Positions 1 to 11,557 of a DNA stretch of 64,000 nt are shown here, piece after piece. Every line of letters starts with the position of its first letter. The stretch's first letter is position 1. Source of the DNA: Lytechinus pictus (taxonomy: Eukaryota; Echinodermata; Echinoidea; Temnopleuroida; Toxopneustidae); contig NC_087253.1 in assembly GCF_037042905.1 (NCBI RefSeq), positions 7,452,501 to 7,516,500 on the forward strand, in the 5' to 3' direction. The position numbers and the translations under genes were made by a program. The notes under the pieces are model-generated. The model ran no database searches. It had not been told where the DNA came from and saw nothing but the letters and a program-made list of their open reading frames with translations.

Positions 1-1068
1 CAGGCGCCGCAGAACATTTTTTGAAAATGGGAGGGGCTGTCCATGCAAAAAAAAAATCACAATCAAATGGTAATTTTTTACATGCTTATACATGCGTTCT
101 GGGGAAAAAAAGTGGGGCCAAAGCCCCTGCCCACCTCCATCCTATATTTGTCCCTGCCCTTAACCCCCCCCCCAAAAAAAAAAAGACACCCCCTTGCTGT
201 TTGTCCATACTTCACTTTCTCGCAAAGTAAAAAAAAAAAAATCATGCTTAAGCTTTGGAAAATAACCACAAACAAAATTCAATTTTGCAAAACCAAGTTT
301 TTTCGGTGGCAATACACAATAGTGAAAAGCTGATGCGAGCTACATTTCATGAAGATTTAATATGACATCAACTCTTGATGAAAAATCAACTTTCATTGAA
401 TTAGCGAATCAGGAAGCAGAAGGTTCACTGTTTTCATGGTAGTTTTCATTCAAACAAGGGATCATATCAACATTTAATGAAATGGGCCACATTTGGTTTC
501 TTTTTAGGGATGGGGTAGTCATGAAAATATATTTCACAAATTGCTGCCAAATTATCTGGATCACTGAAGGATTTTTTTTTAGGTCACTTCGTTTGAAAAG
601 AAGAATAAAACTGTGCATACAAACTTGGCTCCACATATCAATACGACAGGTATTATAACTAACAAATACTCACAAATACATAGTCATCTTTTCTCTGCTA
701 CACTCTGTACACGTGTGTAATGATATGCGTTGTAAACGTCTTATGCTTGAATAAAAAAATTAATATCAGAGTTTAATTCTTGATATGGAAGAGACTCTTC
801 TATGCAGCAGTATTAGCAAAACTCAGGAATGTGCATCGCTCTCCACTGTCCAAATTTGCACTAAAAGGATATAAAACACGATAATCTCTCCTTAGTGTGT
901 GTGTTTAACATGATCACAAACTTCTTAATACAGCAGCAAACTTACCACATTTCAACTTTCTACAATGACATCCTTCTAATGGGTCAGCAAACGGTACAAA
1001 TTAAGTTTGTTTTTTTTTTCGAAAAACTTCAGAGTTTGTTCATTCAAAGTAAAACATGTATTCATTGT

Positions 1069-3260
1069 TCAATTTCCTCTCCTACCGGGGAGGCCGCGAG
1101 GTGCCTTGTCTTCATCTAAGGTCTTCCCATATATCATATTCCCTCTATTTGGAAAATCCAGTTGATAGCTTATCTGGGAGTATCTGAGAGACATGTCAGC
1201 AGGGTTCACCAAAGGGGATAATTTTCTTCCTCTGCATTGTTTGCTTTCTTCATGTTCCAGTCTTAAAAATGCCACGTTCCGATGACTCAAATCTACATGT
1301 TTGATGAATGCAATTGAAAAGTTCACCGATATTAATGTGTTATAACAACAGTCACATTACACTCTCATTTCTTCATGATTCATGGACATTTATCAACAAC
1401 ATGATATTTAAAATACATTAACTTTTCACTCTTTGGCTTTGTGTAAATGTTACTTGTATTTCTAATAAAGGTGGAAGTACTCCCTGAAGACATATTTTTC
1501 TACCAAAAATAATATTTAAATATTGTTGGGTAAAAAAATCCCTCCAAAATTCATGAGATGTTCATATCTAAATGTTTAATTTTGATATATCACTTGCAAA
1601 AAGCTTTCTCTGCATGAGCCTTTATCCATTTTTTTTCTTCATTTTTTATTGTTTTTATCATTTTATATTTTTTATATTTTCCATAATTCTAGATTTCATG
1701 TACTAATAGTGGTAAAATTAATTTTAAAACAATATCTTATAAAACGGCATTTAATTCGTGGAAAAATCAGTTACAACTGCCATGATAAAGTCAAAACTGG
1801 CACACTATTTCCATATAGAATATGGATAAAGCATGGAAAGCTACCTGAAGCTGTGGTAATGGTGAATCCCATATCAGAGTCTTAAAGTACTTCTTGAAGG
1901 GCTGCTGTCAGCTGTATGTTGGTTCTGAGATGTCTTGTCCTCACTGCACTAATACAGTTGCTCTGTAGATCCCGTGCCTTTAACATGTTTAACACAAAGA
2001 AAGAAAACAAGGCCAATTGGTTAACAAATTTTCAGAGTTAAAGTTGATTTTTAAAAAAACACTACTTAAGAAAAAAAACTTAAAATAAAACAATTAAAAC
2101 TATAATTTTTTTTATTTTCAAAAATATGTCTTTTCATTTTTTTTTTTAATATTGAATGATTTTGTGTAGAAAGTTGGCAAACCTCATGTAATGTAGCTCT
2201 ACCAGATTGTAGAAAAAATAAGAAATACCTCCCACACCCGCCCCCAAAAATATATTGTTATTTTTGAATAAATTTCTTATTAATTGTGACAATCTGTTTT
2301 CTAGTTATAATTTCGATATCATTTGCGCAGCTTTGGTGAAGCTCATACCAAATAGACCCCACCCCCTCCGAAAAAAAAAAAAATTTGAAATCAGAAGTCC
2401 GACAAATAAGAATTTGTTAGGAGAGGGGATTTGAAAAATGTCCATAATTAACCGATTTAAAAGGGTACTCCGAGCTGAAAATAATTTCATCAAATGTTAG
2501 CAAATGCTGCAAATTTCATCAAAATCTGATAACAACTAGATCTAAAAGGGTTTTTCATGCATTATAAAAACAGTTATATGCACGTCTCAATAAATATTCG
2601 TTAGATGGACTGATGATGACACCCCACTTTAACTTTTCTCAGTATAACAAAACATGAAATCATACTTATTTTATTTGGTCATACGTGTGTGAATGATATG
2701 TCACCTTTTTGCATTAATTAATATCTAGTCTTGGAGAGGGGGGGGGGGATAGAACAAACATAATTTCATGTAACAAGGTGAGACATCTTTGCATCAGTTT
2801 GTCAAGAAAATTTACAAAAACATGCATAGAACTGTTTCACCGAAATCCATATCTTTCAATTATCATAGCTCTTTTACTCCTTGTCCAATTTAGATTTTTT
2901 TTTAATATACAGTTTTTACAAACTTGTTGCATGTGATAGATTTAACTTAAATGGTTACAAGTATGTAACGAAGGCCTATACGTAGGTGCAGATCTAGATC
3001 TAGTTGATAGCCTAGGCATACATAAGTTAGATCTTAAAAAGGCCGTCAAAGTCCCGGACAAATACCGCGAATCGCTGCAGCAGTCGCATGTAATTTGACG
3101 TTTAAAGTCGTTCCTAAAAAAACTCTCTCTCGATCGATCCACATAAACACGCAACACAAAATTCACATTCACGTGTTTAGTTGCCATGTTCCTCGCATCG
3201 CAATTATCAATGAATTTAACAAAACAACTCAATCTGCAACATAATTTAACTTACCTTCAT
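1069..3260 (-). CDS. Small two-coding-exon gene (gene C), 83 aa, unrecognised
   Basis: Predicted CDS joins 1872-1845 (ATG, 28 nt) to 1292-1069 (224 nt, TGA stop), totalling 252 nt or 83 residues. The first part ends at a CAG/GTAGCT donor and the second follows a TGTAG acceptor, both phase 1. An in-frame TAA lies three codons upstream of the ATG, which supports this start. A 5' exon ending at 3255 (ATGAAG/GTAAGT) probably feeds the 1977-1845 exon. The protein is basic and hydrophilic, has no signal peptide or membrane segment, and ends in a Pro-Arg-Gly-rich tail (PRGLPGRRGN). The middle contains NPADMSLRYSQISY. I do not recognise the family; a short cilium or sperm protein is possible, but that is only a guess from size and composition. 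The exon structure is inferred from splice motifs. Confidence 0.42.
1845..1977 (-). CDS. Gene C exon 2: uORF end and start of main ORF
   Basis: Acceptor TTAAAG/GCACGG at 1978/1977 and donor CTTCAG/GTAGCT at 1845/1844. In the same reading frame the exon first carries the rest of a 33-codon uORF ending in TAA, then, after three codons, the ATG (1872-1870) of the 83-aa ORF. All three frames of the full exon are interrupted, so a start inside it is required. Confidence 0.4.
2458..2745. mobile_element. MITE copy, 'ATATGCACGTC...' foldback family
   Basis: Starts with TTAAAAGGGTACTCCGAGCTG and contains CAGTTATATGCACGTCTC, ATAAATATTC and a GATGATG block. The same order occurs at 20260-20345 and, reversed, at 58555-58745. 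It is a half or degraded copy lying in the first intron of gene C. No coding potential. Confidence 0.5.
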
Positions 3261-3500
3261 GGATTTCAGCCAAGGGAATTAAATTCAATCAACATGTATC
3301 CGAACCCGCCACCAAATATATCGAGCCGATATCCACAGTTCTGAAAAATAAAAATGCGCCTGACATTTTTTTTATTTCCCGCGGGTTGTTTGTTTTGTTT
3401 TTCCTCGCGACGCGCGCCAGACAAAAGTTTGATGACACGCGTATTTAAATGACGTCCTAGCGCATTTATTGTCTCTCACCAATAGTCTGGTTTTTGCGCG
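3255..3500 (-). promoter_or_regulatory. Probable 5' exon and CpG-rich promoter region of gene C
   Basis: A strong minus-strand donor (ATGAAG/GTAAGT) lies at 3255/3254. The DNA just upstream on that strand (about 3300-3510) is unusually rich in CpG for this AT-rich window, with clusters such as GCGACGCGCGCC and CGCGGG. That suggests an unmethylated promoter. The transcription start cannot be placed. Confidence 0.35.
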
Positions 3501-3598
3501 ACGCCACACATATATATTGTTCTCTTCATCCATTTCTTTCACACAATATTTAAATATAAAAGAGTTGCCAAAGCTGTAGTACATGTATAACTTCACAC

Positions 3599-3601
<3 letters not shown>

Positions 3602-3646
<45 letters not shown>
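3602..3646. repeat. (TA)n microsatellite
   Basis: Near-perfect TA dinucleotide run of about 44 nt. Confidence 0.95.
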
Positions 3647-3649
<3 letters not shown>

Positions 3650-4353
3650 CCTCAAATTTTTTTTGGGAAATCTAACTTTGATCGATAATCCCTCATCGGT
3701 TTTAGTAAATATCAATTTGTATTGAATATTAATAGATCATTTAATTTTCTTTAGAATGATACCCTACATGATAATGATTGTGATTCACATGGAGGTGCAG
3801 TGCCTTGAAATGTGGGGCAAGGTCAAAATTCAAAAGTTGCAAAATGGCACAATGTTGAAAGTCACCGTTCTTTTTTCCGTGGTGATGAGTGAGTTTCTCC
3901 GCGGTTTCTTTTAAATGTTTTCATGCATCTTCACATCAACATTAACATGGAATCAAACACACCTCTGCACAAGTAAACACATAACAAAAGTATTTCAAAC
4001 CACGACTCAAACCACGTTATCTCACAGAACCATCACTACATAAACAACAACAAAACATAAAAAAATGAAGAAACAGGGGCTTGATTTGAATAAATTGTCA
4101 TTTCTATTGACAAAGACATAATCATGTTCTGTACTGACCCTTCTTGATTATTTCTGCTCTTTTTGCAACATTTCAATTCAGACCTCATCCAACACTTTTG
4201 AGTCCTGCTCTTTTTGTGATGGAATAAACAAGCAGAGTATCATCACGAAACAACGCGATGTCGACAGAGCGGTAGCACTCTTGAGTGAGCTCCTGAAAAC
4301 ATACTATATTTTGGTGGAAAATTACATGCCTACTTGGATCAAATATTGCCAAA

Positions 4354-5385
4354 ATGGATGTTAGACAGAAAGAGTACAATCTACGGGGGCAACCAGGTAA
4401 AAAAGCCAACAATACTGGGTCTAAAAGGAGGGAAACTGGTCAGAAAAACTTGGGAATCGCAAGCCACGATACGCATGACGCCACGTTGCATCAGGGTGCC
4501 ACGGCAGGCGCCAATTTCGCCGATACCTCCCGCACGTCCAGCACCAGCACGGTACACGATGTAAATGGAACGCCGACCCCCAACGCAGTACCTACTGAAT
4601 TAATGGCATTCATGAGCGACATTAGAGACATGTTTACCAGCTTCACCTCTCAGGTAAATACCAAACTTGATACGGTTGTTAATGAGATAACGAATTTGAA
4701 AACTGAAATGGAAGCAACAAAAAAGGTCATTTCTGACATAGAAACTAGCCTAACAAGTACATCTGGTCGTCTACTCGCCATTGAAAAAGATGACCTGCCC
4801 CAGCTACGTAATAACATAGACAAGAAGATTGAGGAGCTTAATGAGAAACTAACCCTTGGTGAAATTCATGATCGGAAACTTAATTTGTTGGTGTATGGAA
4901 TGGCCCCCCCAACTGACGAAAACATATATGACACAGTTCATCAAACAATTTGCTTCTTCATGAACATTTCAAAGCAGGAAGCTATGCAGATACCTCTTGT
5001 AAATGCCCACCGTCTGCCCTCAACCCCCCGAGGAGATCGTAATTCTAACCGCCAACCCCCTGCGATTATCATCAGATTCGGCCGCATGATGGACAGAGAC
5101 CGGCTTCTTCAGGCCTACGAACGACGACCGCGCCGGCAGCCGGACCCCCCTGGCAGCAGAGCATCGGACCCTCCGTCGCCTTTCAGTCGGGTTTCCATCC
5201 GTACGGATTTGCCTCCCAGCATGAAAAGAGAAAGAGGAAGATTGGCAGCAATTGCATACAACATTCGTAAGAACAATAACCTGGCAACCAGGATCAAAGT
5301 CACTGGAACCAAGATTTTGCTACAAACACGCAAACCTGTAAGGAATGGAGGCACGCCAGATCGATGGGCTAATTGGTCCGAGTAA
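4354..5385 (+). CDS. LINE ORF1 protein (coiled coil, RRM-like, C-terminal domain)
   Basis: 343 aa. ORF1p of L1-type LINEs is an RNA-binding trimer that coats the element's RNA. Visible here: a basic, Ser/Thr/Pro-rich N-terminus (about 1-80); a heptad-like coiled coil (about 85-175) around TNLKTEMEATKKVISDIE; an RRM-like domain (about 176-265) beginning RKLNLLVYG and containing PPAIIIRF; and a C-terminal domain (about 285-335) with KRERGRLAAIAYNIRKNN, as in the Transposase_22 family. It ends TPDRWANWSE. The start ATG follows a few hundred bases without a competing long ORF in frame. The reading frame is intact, and this part is richer in GC than ORF2. Confidence 0.85.
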   Translation: MDVRQKEYNLRGQPGKKANNTGSKRRETGQKNLGIASHDTHDATLHQGATAGANFADTSRTSSTSTVHDVNGTPTPNAVPTELMAFMSDIRDMFTSFTSQVNTKLDTVVNEITNLKTEMEATKKVISDIETSLTSTSGRLLAIEKDDLPQLRNNIDKKIEELNEKLTLGEIHDRKLNLLVYGMAPPTDENIYDTVHQTICFFMNISKQEAMQIPLVNAHRLPSTPRGDRNSNRQPPAIIIRFGRMMDRDRLLQAYERRPRRQPDPPGSRASDPPSPFSRVSIRTDLPPSMKRERGRLAAIAYNIRKNNNLATRIKVTGTKILLQTRKPVRNGGTPDRWANWSE

Positions 5386-7684
5386 TCTTCATCCAAGAGC
5401 ACCCATGTAATGTATTTGATTTGTTTATACATCATAGTCATATCTTATTAACTTATTAATTTGGATGTGAGTAAACTACAATTTTTTCACATGATCATTC
5501 GCTAAATTTTGACTTTTTATATGTAGTAAATTGCATACCACGGTTCAACTTATACATCTTGACATAATTATGCCCAGTGAAAAAAATTCGTTCGTATGAG
5601 AAACAGGTTTTACTTCTGGAGTTTACTCAACATTTCGCATTTGTTGATACCAGTTTTCAGTGAAGATTCCAGTAAATGTATACCAGGCACTTACCTGTAC
5701 TGTATCTATGCTGATGGAAGTAGCAACCAGATAGCATTCTCATTTTCTTTTAAATATCAATCCAAACTTACATCTCCATTTAAAGCATAAGATTTTTTCT
5801 CTGGGGCCTATTAGTTTACACAAATTTTTTTTTTATAGTAAAACATATGTGCATTGAAAAAATGTGACTCCTTTTTGCTAAAATTTACGGGAATTCTAAG
5901 TATTGAACATCCTTAACTTGACTAACTCCTGGTGGTGCTTGTATTCATATAGCATTCTCATTTTCCTTTAAATTTAAGTAAAAATAACCATTGTAAAGAG
6001 GTGAATGAGTTTGTAAGATATAACTTAGAATTTTAACATAGGCCGTAGAGTAAACATTTCCTTATTTTGCTCTTCATGAAAGCATGTATGCGTAATATAC
6101 AATGGGAGAGAAAGTATAGTACTATTACTGTATGATCTTTTTTTTAAGATAGTAGAAGAAAATGTTCATCTAGATCTTTTTTATAAACCCCTCTGAATTA
6201 AGATTCAAAACTTCAACTGAGTAAAATTTGGACATGCTTAGTGCCGGTTGAAACTTGGAATTGTTTTTTCACCCTCGTGGTTTTAATTTTTCAAAATAAT
6301 ACTCTACGGGCATGATGGGTTCACAATCCAATAAACGGATGGTCATGTGCATTATAGACTTGCCTTCGATTTTGAATCTTGATTCATTTATATCATCATG
6401 TGCATAGAAATGTTTGACCTTTTGTATTACAATTGCTTACAGTTTTATTGACGTAGTCATTCACATGATTAACACAAGCTCTTTTGATAAAAATATAAAT
6501 TATAATCATGTTAATCATGGTACATTTATTTTACACCAATGGAGGAAAGAACCTGGTCATTTCAGATGATATTTTTTTCTTTGCATTTTTAACTTTTCTG
6601 TTTACAAATACGAAGGATGTTAAAGTAATAACCATTCTTTTTGTTGCTAACTGTATTAGACAGAAGATGTAAGCTAGTTCAATGATGAATTGAGTTAGAT
6701 TTATTTACTAATTCTACTGTATGAAAATGACCTGCAGCCAGTAGAGCATTCTTTTTGTCTAAATAATTTATCCGGTAATTGAAACATGATAAACGATGTG
6801 TTTTATAGGTGTCGGTCAAATTTTGAAATTGGTTCCTAACTTCGTGTTATATATTTATAAATATATCTTTTTTTAGAGTTCAAACAGAAATATAGATCGT
6901 AACTCTTGATCTTTTTTTTTTAACCTTTGAGTTTTATTTTTTAAGGAAAAAAAAATCTTTACTGATCATAATCATAAGTGTACATTGCTGTTTTAAGGTC
7001 AAAAGAGGAAAGAACTTTGAAGTTTTGTCATGTAGGTTTACTCTGTTCACTGAGGACGTATATAGGACATGATTATTTGTAAAACCAGTAACCATTCTAC
7101 ATAAGAAAAAGATAGCTTTAGTTAATTTGTTTTTGACAAATCAACTATGATTAATGTACAGTGTAACATGATCTGGATCTCAGACGATCATTCTTTTTAT
7201 TCATCAATTCAGCGGTATTTTGATCAAGCCTAACAAATTGTATACCAGGTGTAAGAGTAGAAGTTTTATTTAAATGTACGAACACCATAACTACATTCGA
7301 ATGCCTTTTCACCTTCTTTCAGTTTTCTGGGAAGCATGCCCTGAATAATTTGAATTTGTGTCATTCCTTATTCTATTCTATATATGGGAGGCTTCCCAGC
7401 TTGTTTTATTCACGGGAGCTCACCCAACTCTTTTATGCTTATTTAGTACAAAAATTTTACGATGCAATTGACATCGTATATAATTGCCAATGTTTACCTG
7501 ATGACTTTTCATGTGTTTGTGCTCCTTTTTTTCATAGGAATGTGTATACCGGTAACCAGTTTTTCTTTGTCCAATTATTATTCTCTCCAGGTCCTTGCCT
7601 CGCTGACACTCAGAGCACGCGGTCTCGTCGGTCTCTTCAGGAAGCGACTCTTTTGCATTTCGTGTTTTTCTCTTTCTATTCCCA
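5386..7684 (+). other. LINE inter-ORF spacer, AT-rich, no long ORF
   Basis: About 2.3 kb with no convincing coding region. Short motifs recur loosely, notably AGCATTCTCATTTTC / ACCATTCTTTTTG near 5732, 5949, 6633, 6746, 7091 and 7183. That hints at degenerate repeats. Confidence 0.4.
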
Positions 7685-10600
7685 GTGATTGAAAACTTCC
7701 CCTTTTCAGTGTTGAATGATGATGAGTTTTACAATTTGTTTAGGCCAAACAACGAAACCCAAAATACTAACAACAATTCTTCTTTTGAAAATCTCGTATC
7801 AATGGAAATGAATTTAGCTGCAGATTTAAATGAAAATAACGACTGTAATTATCCAAGTTCGAATTACTTTACAATAAATCAATTTAATTCTCTTGATAAA
7901 TCTACAAATACACTTTCAATAATGCACATGAATATAAGGAGCTTGAGCTCTAATTTCGACAATTTACGCCTTTTATCCGATTCATCTTCACAAACCAAAA
8001 TGTCCATAATCGCGCTAACTGAGACATGGTTATCACAGGAATCTGATGATTTATACTCACTTCCTGGTTACACATTTGTAGAAAACCATAGGGGTAATAG
8101 ACGGGGAGGAGGGGTAGGTATCTATATCAATGAACAACTAGAATATTTTACTCACAATGATCTTAATTGTATGAATGAAATTGCTGAATCTCTTATCATT
8201 GAACTTCGGGTACCAAACTCTAAAAACATAATGATCGCAGTATTTTATAGACCTCCTAACTCCAACACAAATAATTTTTTTGAATACTTGCAAGACTTTC
8301 TACAAAATCCGGTTTTTTATAATAAAGATTGTTATGTGGTAGGTGACTTTAATATAGACATATCTAAATCTAATCACAATAGGTCACATGAATTTTTGGA
8401 TATCATGCTTTCATCATCCTTTTTACCATTGATAACAAAACCCACTAGGGTTACTAACCAATCTGCAACCCTTATTGATAATATTTTTTGTAATGTTTCT
8501 CCTCTACCCGAGTCTGGAATAATTTTATCTGATATTTCTGACCATTTCCCGATATTTTCAAGAACTCCGTTTAGGTTAGCAAAAAAAGATACCCCGCAAC
8601 ATAAATTCCGACGACTAACACCAAATAATTTACAGAGCTTAAAAGATGGTCTTGAAGACGCGGATTGGTCTGAGGCATTCAGTTCTCAAGATACAAATAC
8701 AGCATATAATATATTTATGAAAATTTTTACTTCAAATTTAGATAGACATGTACCATTGGTCAGTAAATGTAATAATTATAAAAAGAGTCCAAGACTTCCT
8801 TGGATATCGAAATCAATATTACGATCAATAAATCGCAAAAATAACTTATACTATGCCGATAAAATTAATCGCTCAGAAAAGTCACATCGTAAATATACTA
8901 CATATAAAAATACCCTCACTAAATTATTGCGGAGTGAAAAACGAAAATATTTCACAAATCAATTAATTCGTTTCAAACACGACATCAATAAAACATGGAA
9001 AACAATAAACACAGCCATAAATAAACAAAGCACAAAAGCACGCATAAAAACAATAAAGCACAATAATGTTGAAATTCATGATTCTTTTCGTATAGCTGAT
9101 ATATTTAATCAATACTTTACACAAATTGGAAAAAGTCTTGCAGACAATATACCATTAACACAAAAAAAATTTACAGATTTCATTCACCAACCAAACCCTA
9201 ATTCTTTATTTTTAGTACCAGTACATAGAAATGAAATAATGGATATAGTGAACAACTTAAAAAACAAAAAAAGCTGTGGTCACGATGGTATTGACAATAT
9301 TTTATTAAAGAATGTTATAGAATATATTGTTGATCCATTAGTATACATATTCAACCTTTCTTTAAGTAATGGCGTCGTGCCTGACAATATGAAAATATCA
9401 AAGATAATACCAGTGCACAAAAAAGGAGAAAAGATTAATGTATGTAACTATAGACCGATAGCGTTATTACCTACTTTGTCTAAAGTTATGGAAAGGGTGA
9501 TCTACACAAGATTATTAAATTTTTTGAATAAATATAATATAATCTCTGATTTTCAATTTGGATTTCGCCAAAAACATAGTACATCTCATGCCACTCTCTC
9601 ATTTATTGACAAAATCACAAAAGCTATTGACAACTTTGAACATACAATAGGTGTTTTTCTGGACCTCTCCAAGGCCTTTGACACTATAAATCATGAAATA
9701 CTGCTCTACAAACTTGAAAATTACGGAGTTCGTGGGAAGGCCTTGGAGTGGTTCAGAAACTACCTCGTAAATCGTAAACAATTCGTAAGCATAAATGAAC
9801 AAAATTCTTCTCTACAAAATGTTAACTGGGGTGTTCCCCAAGGCAGCCTCCTGGGCCCTCTTTTATTTATAATCTATATAAATGACATCCAGAACTCCTC
9901 TGAAATATTATCTTATGTCCTTTTTGCAGATGATTCAAATGTACTATACTCTCATCCTAACCCCGATATTTTAATAAATGTACTGAACACTGAACTGGAT
10001 AAATTGGTACAATGGATTAGGGCTAACAAATTGTCAATTAATGTACAAAAAACGAAATGCATGCTTTTTAGCAATTCTTTAGAACAATTGCCATCTAATA
10101 TCAAATTGGACAATAAAGACATTGAAGTTGTTACTACAACAAAATTTTTAGGTCTCATAATAGACAACAAATTATCTTGGAAAACACACATTGACTTTAT
10201 ATGTCGTACAATTTCACGCAATATTGGTGTTATTAACAAAGTCAAATTTTTTCTTCCAACTTCCTCCCTAAAAATGCTTTATTCAACATTAATTTTACCA
10301 TATTTAAATTATGGAGCAATTGTTTGGGGAAATACACACTCAACCTACCTTGATAGAATATTACTTTTACAAAAGAAGGCATTGCGTGTTATTTTCAACT
10401 TGTCCTGGAGATCTCACACAGATGAGTTGTTTTTTAACAACAACATTCTAAAAATAAAAACACTGTACCAATATAACTTAGGTCAATTCATGTATCAGTT
10501 AAACAATAATATGTTACCATTCATATTTAATTCTTCATTTAACAAAAACAAAACTCTTCACAAATATCCCACACGTCAATCAGATGAATTCCATTTACCA

Positions 10601-10744
10601 CTACCCCGGACCATCCTTGCAAAATCTATTTTTACTTTTGAAGGCCCTAGACTCTGGGGAACTATTAATAAAAACATCAAAGAATCACCGAGCCTTAATT
10701 CTTTCAAATATAAGTTCAAAAAATTTCTCCAAGATAACCATTGA
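7685..10744 (+). CDS. LINE ORF2: AP endonuclease and reverse transcriptase
   Basis: 1019 codons from a GTG. The first in-frame ATG is at 7802, giving 980 aa with all catalytic domains, so initiation at 7802 is likely. Residues about 77-290 are an exonuclease-endonuclease-phosphatase domain (MHMNIRSLS, LTETWL, VFYRPPNS, VVGDFNID, SDISDHFPI), which nicks target DNA. Residues about 500-780 are the reverse transcriptase: PVHKKGEKINVCNYRPIALL, FLDLSKAFDTINH, WGVPQGSLLGPLLF and the active-site FADDSNVL. A C-terminal domain with LPYLNYGAIVWG and GPRLWGTINKNIK follows. No stops or frameshifts. CR1/L2-like by motif spelling; exact clade not assigned. Confidence 0.92.
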   Translation: MIENFPFSVLNDDEFYNLFRPNNETQNTNNNSSFENLVSMEMNLAADLNENNDCNYPSSNYFTINQFNSLDKSTNTLSIMHMNIRSLSSNFDNLRLLSDSSSQTKMSIIALTETWLSQESDDLYSLPGYTFVENHRGNRRGGGVGIYINEQLEYFTHNDLNCMNEIAESLIIELRVPNSKNIMIAVFYRPPNSNTNNFFEYLQDFLQNPVFYNKDCYVVGDFNIDISKSNHNRSHEFLDIMLSSSFLPLITKPTRVTNQSATLIDNIFCNVSPLPESGIILSDISDHFPIFSRTPFRLAKKDTPQHKFRRLTPNNLQSLKDGLEDADWSEAFSSQDTNTAYNIFMKIFTSNLDRHVPLVSKCNNYKKSPRLPWISKSILRSINRKNNLYYADKINRSEKSHRKYTTYKNTLTKLLRSEKRKYFTNQLIRFKHDINKTWKTINTAINKQSTKARIKTIKHNNVEIHDSFRIADIFNQYFTQIGKSLADNIPLTQKKFTDFIHQPNPNSLFLVPVHRNEIMDIVNNLKNKKSCGHDGIDNILLKNVIEYIVDPLVYIFNLSLSNGVVPDNMKISKIIPVHKKGEKINVCNYRPIALLPTLSKVMERVIYTRLLNFLNKYNIISDFQFGFRQKHSTSHATLSFIDKITKAIDNFEHTIGVFLDLSKAFDTINHEILLYKLENYGVRGKALEWFRNYLVNRKQFVSINEQNSSLQNVNWGVPQGSLLGPLLFIIYINDIQNSSEILSYVLFADDSNVLYSHPNPDILINVLNTELDKLVQWIRANKLSINVQKTKCMLFSNSLEQLPSNIKLDNKDIEVVTTTKFLGLIIDNKLSWKTHIDFICRTISRNIGVINKVKFFLPTSSLKMLYSTLILPYLNYGAIVWGNTHSTYLDRILLLQKKALRVIFNLSWRSHTDELFFNNNILKIKTLYQYNLGQFMYQLNNNMLPFIFNSSFNKNKTLHKYPTRQSDEFHLPLPRTILAKSIFTFEGPRLWGTINKNIKESPSLNSFKYKFKKFLQDNH

Positions 10745-11014
10745 ATTTAACTCTTCATCACTCAAACTCTTGTATTTTTTTTTTAAATCAAACATGATTA
10801 TCATGTCACGTACGCTTTTACATCTCTTTCGTTTTCCTGTCGATCAACGAGGTCCGTCTGTGAGTGCTGGGGCTGGATTCTGGAGACCTTTAATCTCTCT
10901 TTTTCTTATTTCCTTTTCTATTTTAATTTCCCCTATTTCCTTTTAATTTAACTGGTTCATGCTCTAGTTGTTATTTTGATTTTTATATGTAATGCAACTA
11001 CAAGAATATTTATT

Positions 11015-11056
11015 AGGAGGCTGCACTCTACAAGCTCCGCTTTTTAGCAGCCTCCT
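11015..11056 (+). other. Perfect stem-loop in the LINE 3' UTR
   Basis: AGGAGGCTGC (11015-11024) pairs exactly with GCAGCCTCCT (11047-11056) around a 22-nt loop. The 15557-15599 copy retains it in part. Probably part of the signal recognised by the element's reverse transcriptase. Confidence 0.75.
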
Positions 11057-11215
11057 CCATTTCCAACCTGATATGTAATAATCTTGAATATAATTTTTGT
11101 ACAGGAATACTTGAAAGTATGTTTTGTTATTTATATGTTAAAATGTACAAAACAAACTGTAATCGTTGAAAATGGAAATAAACGAAATGAATGAAACGAA
11201 ATGAATTTTGAAGAA

Positions 11216-11466
11216 AATTAAATGATCTTTTACTGATATCAAATATGCATTGTGTAAAATTGGGAGTTGGGAGAAATTAATGGCCTTTTTGCTCGTTTTG
11301 CAGTTTTTCAATTCAGACCAAATCCAACACTTTTGAACCCTTTTCTTTTCGTGAGGGTATGATCATAACAAGCATGGTATCATTTTAAAGAAAATTAAAT
11401 GATCTTTTGAATGATGTCAAATATGCATTGTTAAACATTGGGAGTTGGGAGAAATTAATGGCTAAA
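11216..11466. repeat. Tandem direct repeat flanking the LINE 3' end
   Basis: A roughly 70-bp block with ATATGCATTGT and TTGGGAGTTGGGAGAAATTA occurs at 11216-11285 and again at 11390-11465 (period about 174 bp). The intervening DNA (11290-11385) resembles 4150-4252 on the other side of the LINE. Confidence 0.6.
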
Positions 11467-11557
11467 CTCAGATTTCCAAACTTTTTTGAGGGGTTTATGT
11501 ATATATATATATATATATATAAACATGTATATCTAGATTACTGGAGTCTATTCTTAC

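Larger units (their letters stand above)
4255..11206 (+). mobile_element. Long LINE (non-LTR retrotransposon) with ORF1 and ORF2
   Basis: Holds an L1-type ORF1 (4354-5385) and an endonuclease/reverse transcriptase ORF2 (7685-10744) in the same orientation. A 3' UTR follows with a perfect 10-bp stem-loop (11015-11056), and the element ends in a GAAATGAATGAAACGAAATGA microsatellite-like tail. The tail style and RT motifs fit the CR1/L2/Rex superfamily. No stop or frameshift interrupts either ORF, so the copy may be young. The left boundary is approximate. The 2.3-kb spacer between the ORFs is unusually long, so two nested elements cannot be excluded. Confidence 0.72.

Noticed and set aside
1-1068. 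Possible gene at the left edge
   Set aside because: Poly-A, poly-C and AT-rich DNA with short ORFs only; probably gene C 3' UTR and repeats, nothing supportable.
5115-5441. Minus-strand 108-codon ORF
   Set aside because: Antisense of LINE ORF1.
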